Origin: Kappaphycus alvarezii
Lineage: Eukaryota; Rhodophyta; Florideophyceae; Gigartinales; Solieriaceae
Assembly: GCA_002205965.3 (NCBI GenBank)
Contig: NADL03000590.1
Location: 1,989,001-2,053,000 of the forward strand
Reading direction: 5' to 3'
DNA length: 64,000 nt
Part shown: piece by piece, positions 61,001 to 64,000 of the stretch
Layout: the number at the start of each line of letters is the position of its first letter
Numbering within the stretch: the first letter of the stretch is position 1
The notes under the pieces: generated by a model
What the model was told of the DNA's origin: nothing
The model's input: the letters and a program-made list of their open reading frames with translations, nothing else
Database searches by the model: none
Program-made: the position numbers and the translations under genes

Positions 61001-62340
61001 AGGACTCGGCCACTTTCGCAGATCTCAACGCCCGCCCCAGCACATCATGGATCGTAGCATCATTTCCAACCGACGACTCCAAAGCGTGTTTGGCAAGCTC
61101 CCAAGACCCATGCTCCATGGCCAACTCCAAGGCAAGCAACCTTCTCACTGCAATCTCGAAGTCGGGTTTCCGACAAGTCTTTTTACATCCTTCGTACGCG
61201 ATTCTCACATCGAGCATCCGCGCCCAAGCCAGCGCCTCATTCAAATTTCTCTTCTCCATCTTCTTCGACCCGTAAGGCAGACTGCGAAAATAATTCGTTA
61301 CGCTGTTTCCAACGACGATCCAACGGGACACAGTCGCTGCCCCAATATCCTCTTCTGGCTCAACGTTGATCCCGGCCACAGACACCCGAATGTCAGCCTT
61401 CTGCGCCTGCACCTTCTGGCGTTCCATCCGCGTTAGCTTCTTTTTTCCTCGGGCATTTCGCTTCTCTCTGCGCGCCAATCCGGCTAAAAAATTACCTCAT
61501 CATCATCCTCGGAGTCCATTTCGGACTCCGAGGATGACGATGCTTCACTTGAATCTCCGAGTTCTGCTCGGGACGCCAGTAACCGCTGCACGCTGCCCGC
61601 CTTGGACGGACCAGCCACAGCCCCACTAGCCTCCACCTTTTCCAACCTTCGATTCATTCCCTGCACGCTTTTGCCAAGATATTGTAACATTGAACCCATG
61701 TCCTCAATCTGTTTTGCCAACATCTGCAATGGATCCTTCCTCTTCATTTATTTCATGGACGCGGCAATTTTTACTCGACCGCCTCTTTCAACTTCATTCT
61801 CAGACGCCGACTTGACACCAGCCTCATTTTCACTCTCACTCTCCGACTCGTCATTAACTTTTTTCTTCTCCGTGTTCCCATCAGTTCCTTCGTCCCGTCT
61901 TGAACTCTGGGTACGGGCCACATCCCATTTCCGAGCTCACTCGAGCACTCAAGCCCCGTCATGTTCTTGGAATATCCGGGTAGCTCTCCCAGCTTCTCAG
62001 CCTTTGGCCTCAAACACCTCCACAATTTCTTCGCATTAGAAATTCGCAGGCTCGCAGCTTTACCGAAGACACTGCTACGATACACCTCCAACCAGTCCTC
62101 TCCGTGCCGGTCCAATTCCTCGACCGCATCCTCCCACGTAAATTTCGTATTAGTAAGCCGAATATTTTAAAGTCAAGGGGCCAGCTCATTCCCCTCACCC
62201 GAGTCAATGTCACTCCACAGACAGCGCGCGGTTGTGCGGGAGGGCTGCTCCCAGGCTGCCACGTGGCTAAAAAACCCAGCCTGCCAATCAACACCAAGAA
62301 GTGCCAACTCTCGTAAGGAACGGGCCGCGTATACACGGGC
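58045..62340 (-). mobile_element. DIRS-like tyrosine-recombinase retrotransposon relic
   Basis: On the minus strand, in order: gag-like frames (about 62,340-60,939), a reverse transcriptase with the Y-I-D-D active-site box near 59,880, an RNase H-like domain (59,595-58,975), and a tyrosine-recombinase-like domain (58,821-58,045) with an H-x-L-R-Y-G-G-A signature. The combination of reverse transcriptase and tyrosine recombinase without an integrase is typical of DIRS elements. It is broken in several places but is the best preserved retroelement in the window by domain content. Its special terminal repeats were not recognised, so both ends are uncertain. Confidence 0.75.
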
Positions 62341-62932
62341 GGGAGGTCCCCTCCTCCCCACGGTCACCGTCCTCCTTGGGCTACCGGCCCCACGGAGACC
62401 TCTTACGTTCGCCCCTCAGTAAGAGTAAACCTTTCCACGCTTTTTGCGCCTGCGAGGCAGACGACGGAGGGCCCGACGAGAACGGACAGCGTGCCTGCTA
62501 GTTACGCAAACCCCACTGGCAGAAAACAGAAAGGTGAGCCCTGGTAATTCACTTTCCATGCAACCATTTAATTTGCCCCCACCTGCCCTCAGGGTCCTTC
62601 AGTCAATCTTCCGGCCAACCACCCAAAATGAAACATTCGCTCTATCCCAAGACCACGGAAGATTAGTCACAGAGATTATCACTCTGCTCATGGAAAGGGC
62701 GACGGGAACGCTCTTCCATATGATCTTGCCCATTCGGCCTTTCCATATCTGATCACTAGCGAATAGCCACTAGATCACTCACGCTTCCCCGGAGGCCGCC
62801 ATCACCTCCGGGCGCCCCCACAGTCTTTCGACTGCGGCAGACACCCAACATGCTTAAATTACACACACTCCGAACTTTAAACAATATCAATGAAACAACT
62901 TGCAGCATAACTCAAAAACATAAGACCCCAGC
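62341..62932. other. spacer between DIRS-like relic and Tc1-like element, with two hairpins
   Basis: It may contain the 5' end of the DIRS-like element and the left end of the Tc1-like element. Two adjacent inverted repeats are present: 62,788-62,795 with 62,805-62,812 (8-bp arms CCCGGAGG/CCTCCGGG), and 62,821-62,825 with 62,830-62,834. Confidence 0.45.
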
Positions 62933-64000
62933 TTGCTTCCTTCTTTAGCGCCAAATTGGAACACACATGCAAGCGCAATCAGTGCAATCAGTACCACCTG
63001 CACCCATTTTTTCCACCAAAGCCCACAATTTACCATCGACATACCACAAAGAAAAGCGCTCGCTAAGCAAGAAAGAGGAGCAACTATCATGCTCCATTGC
63101 GAGAAAAAAATCCACCACCAAATTGCTCAAAGCATCTGTCCCTCTAAGGGAGCTTTTACAAACTTTCTAAAGACCCCTCAGGCATTTAATTCAAAAAAGG
63201 AACCAACATACCACAAAAACTCACCCCGATTGAAAAGCGCCGACAATTTCGCAAAGCAAGAAGCACAGGTGAAAGTTCCATTGCTACCAAAAACACCTAC
63301 ACCTTGAAGTCTAATTTTCACCCATCCGAAAAGCACTCAAAGACAAAAGGCAATTTGCCTACGAGAGAATGAAGTATTCCTTCTATGAATCTGCAACACA
63401 ACACAAATCGTTTCGAGTGTGCTTCAGAACACGCGGCCTGAAATACAACGCAATGGAGAAATGTAAGTTTCTCTGATGAGAAAAGTTCAACATAGACGGC
63501 CCCAATGAATATGCTTCCAATGGGCATTCAGTTGGTAGTGAAGAATGATTTTTTCTAAGCGTCAGAATGATGGTGGGCCTGAGATGTTTTGGGGCTGCTT
63601 TTCTTATTTTGTAAAAGGTCCGCTAGTGGTTATGAATGGTAATCAGGATTTTAAGAAGTATATTAGGCTATTGAAGGACCATTTACTGGATTGGGCTGCG
63701 ATTACGTATGGAGAATCATGGACTTTTTAACAGGATAATTGTCACATTAATGTTTGGAATTACTCTAAGGGCTGGTTTAAAGCTCATAATGTTACTCTGA
63801 GGGACTGGCCTGGCCGATACCCGAATATAGGCCCAGCCGAGAACCTGTGAGCTGTGATTGATAGGCACGTTTCTCAATACGCGACATTTTCCTCCATTGG
63901 CGACCTTGAAAAGGTGGTTATTGAAAATTGTACTACATTGGACGAAAATATGCTGCGTGCCTATGCTGACAGTATGCAGTGCCGCTGCATTGCTATTCTA
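62933..64000 (+). mobile_element. decayed Tc1/mariner-type (DD34E) DNA transposon, cut by the window edge
   Basis: Plus-strand transposase pieces appear in the correct order. A helix-turn-helix lies at 62,933-63,307 (QERGATIML, HHQIAQSICPSKGAFTNFL). A linker with RQFAYERMKYS follows at 63,327-63,420. The first catalytic block FSDEK and NIDGPNEY is near 63,466-63,510. Then come MFWGCFSYFVKGPLVVMNG (63,545 on) and DNCHINVWN to PNIGPAENL. The last pair has 34 residues between Asp and Glu, the Tc1 spacing. No right-hand inverted repeat is visible because the window ends. Confidence 0.75.
62933..64000 (+). pseudogene. Tc1-type transposase, frameshifted
   Basis: The pieces occupy at least two frames: HTH in frame 2 up to the stop at 63,307, linker in frame 0 from 63,327, the FSDEK block in another frame for a few codons, and the remaining DDE core in frame 2 from 63,545. 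Stops follow ESWTF (63,728-63,730) and PAENL. At least three frame changes and two stops are present, so it is inactive. Catalytic Asp (FSDEK), Asp (DNCHI) and Glu (PAENL) are all still readable. Confidence 0.72.

Overview
The window looks like nuclear DNA of a eukaryote with compact, mostly intronless genes, and it fits a red alga of the Chondrus type. This placement is inferred from gene style: short GT-AG introns of about 100 bp, small gene clusters, and long stretches of decayed transposons between them. No organelle-encoded or bacterial gene was seen. No tRNA, rRNA or CRISPR array was recognised.

Layout. 1-1,862: a decayed pogo-like DNA transposon. 2,467-9,183: a gene cluster with prefoldin subunit 6 (+, three exons), mitochondrial ribosomal protein uL22m (-), the U5 snRNP GTPase EFTUD2/Snu114 (+) and histone H3 (-). 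9,184-14,000: gene-poor, with two short 3' fragments of a LINE family. 14,000-27,350: a strongly AT-rich, gene-free block holding a very decayed Ty1/copia relic. 27,350-32,330: a Ty3-type relic, apparently split by a 2,011-bp pogo-like DNA transposon whose terminal inverted repeats and flanking TA are still visible. 32,662-40,345: a Ty1/copia-type relic bounded by two 273-274 bp LTRs. 41,778-44,131: an inositol-polyphosphate 5-phosphatase gene. 45,256-46,920: a 5'-truncated LINE. 47,580-49,080: a broken P-loop NTPase-like gene. 51,514-57,425: a second gene cluster with a UPF0301/YqgE-AlgH protein, ATP synthase subunit d, the UFM1 ligase UFL1 and a small two-exon gene resembling BRAWNIN/UQCC6. 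58,045-62,340: a DIRS-like tyrosine-recombinase retroelement relic. 62,933 to the right edge: a decayed Tc1/mariner (DD34E) transposon.

The host genes are housekeeping genes: co-chaperone, mitochondrial translation, splicing, chromatin, phosphoinositide turnover, ATP synthase, ufmylation and respiratory-complex assembly. They do not form a pathway. Three of the clustered genes are mitochondrial (uL22m, ATP synthase d, UQCC6-like). Neighbours lie in divergent or convergent pairs.

The points most worth checking are the Ser-for-Asn change in the EFTUD2 G4 motif, the small UQCC6-like gene, a possible 50-nt intron that gives the 5-phosphatase a membrane anchor, the UFL1 frame break near an A6 run, a recurrent TACTG/CAGTA pentamer repeat in intergenic DNA, and the nested transposon. 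I found no convincing new biological system.
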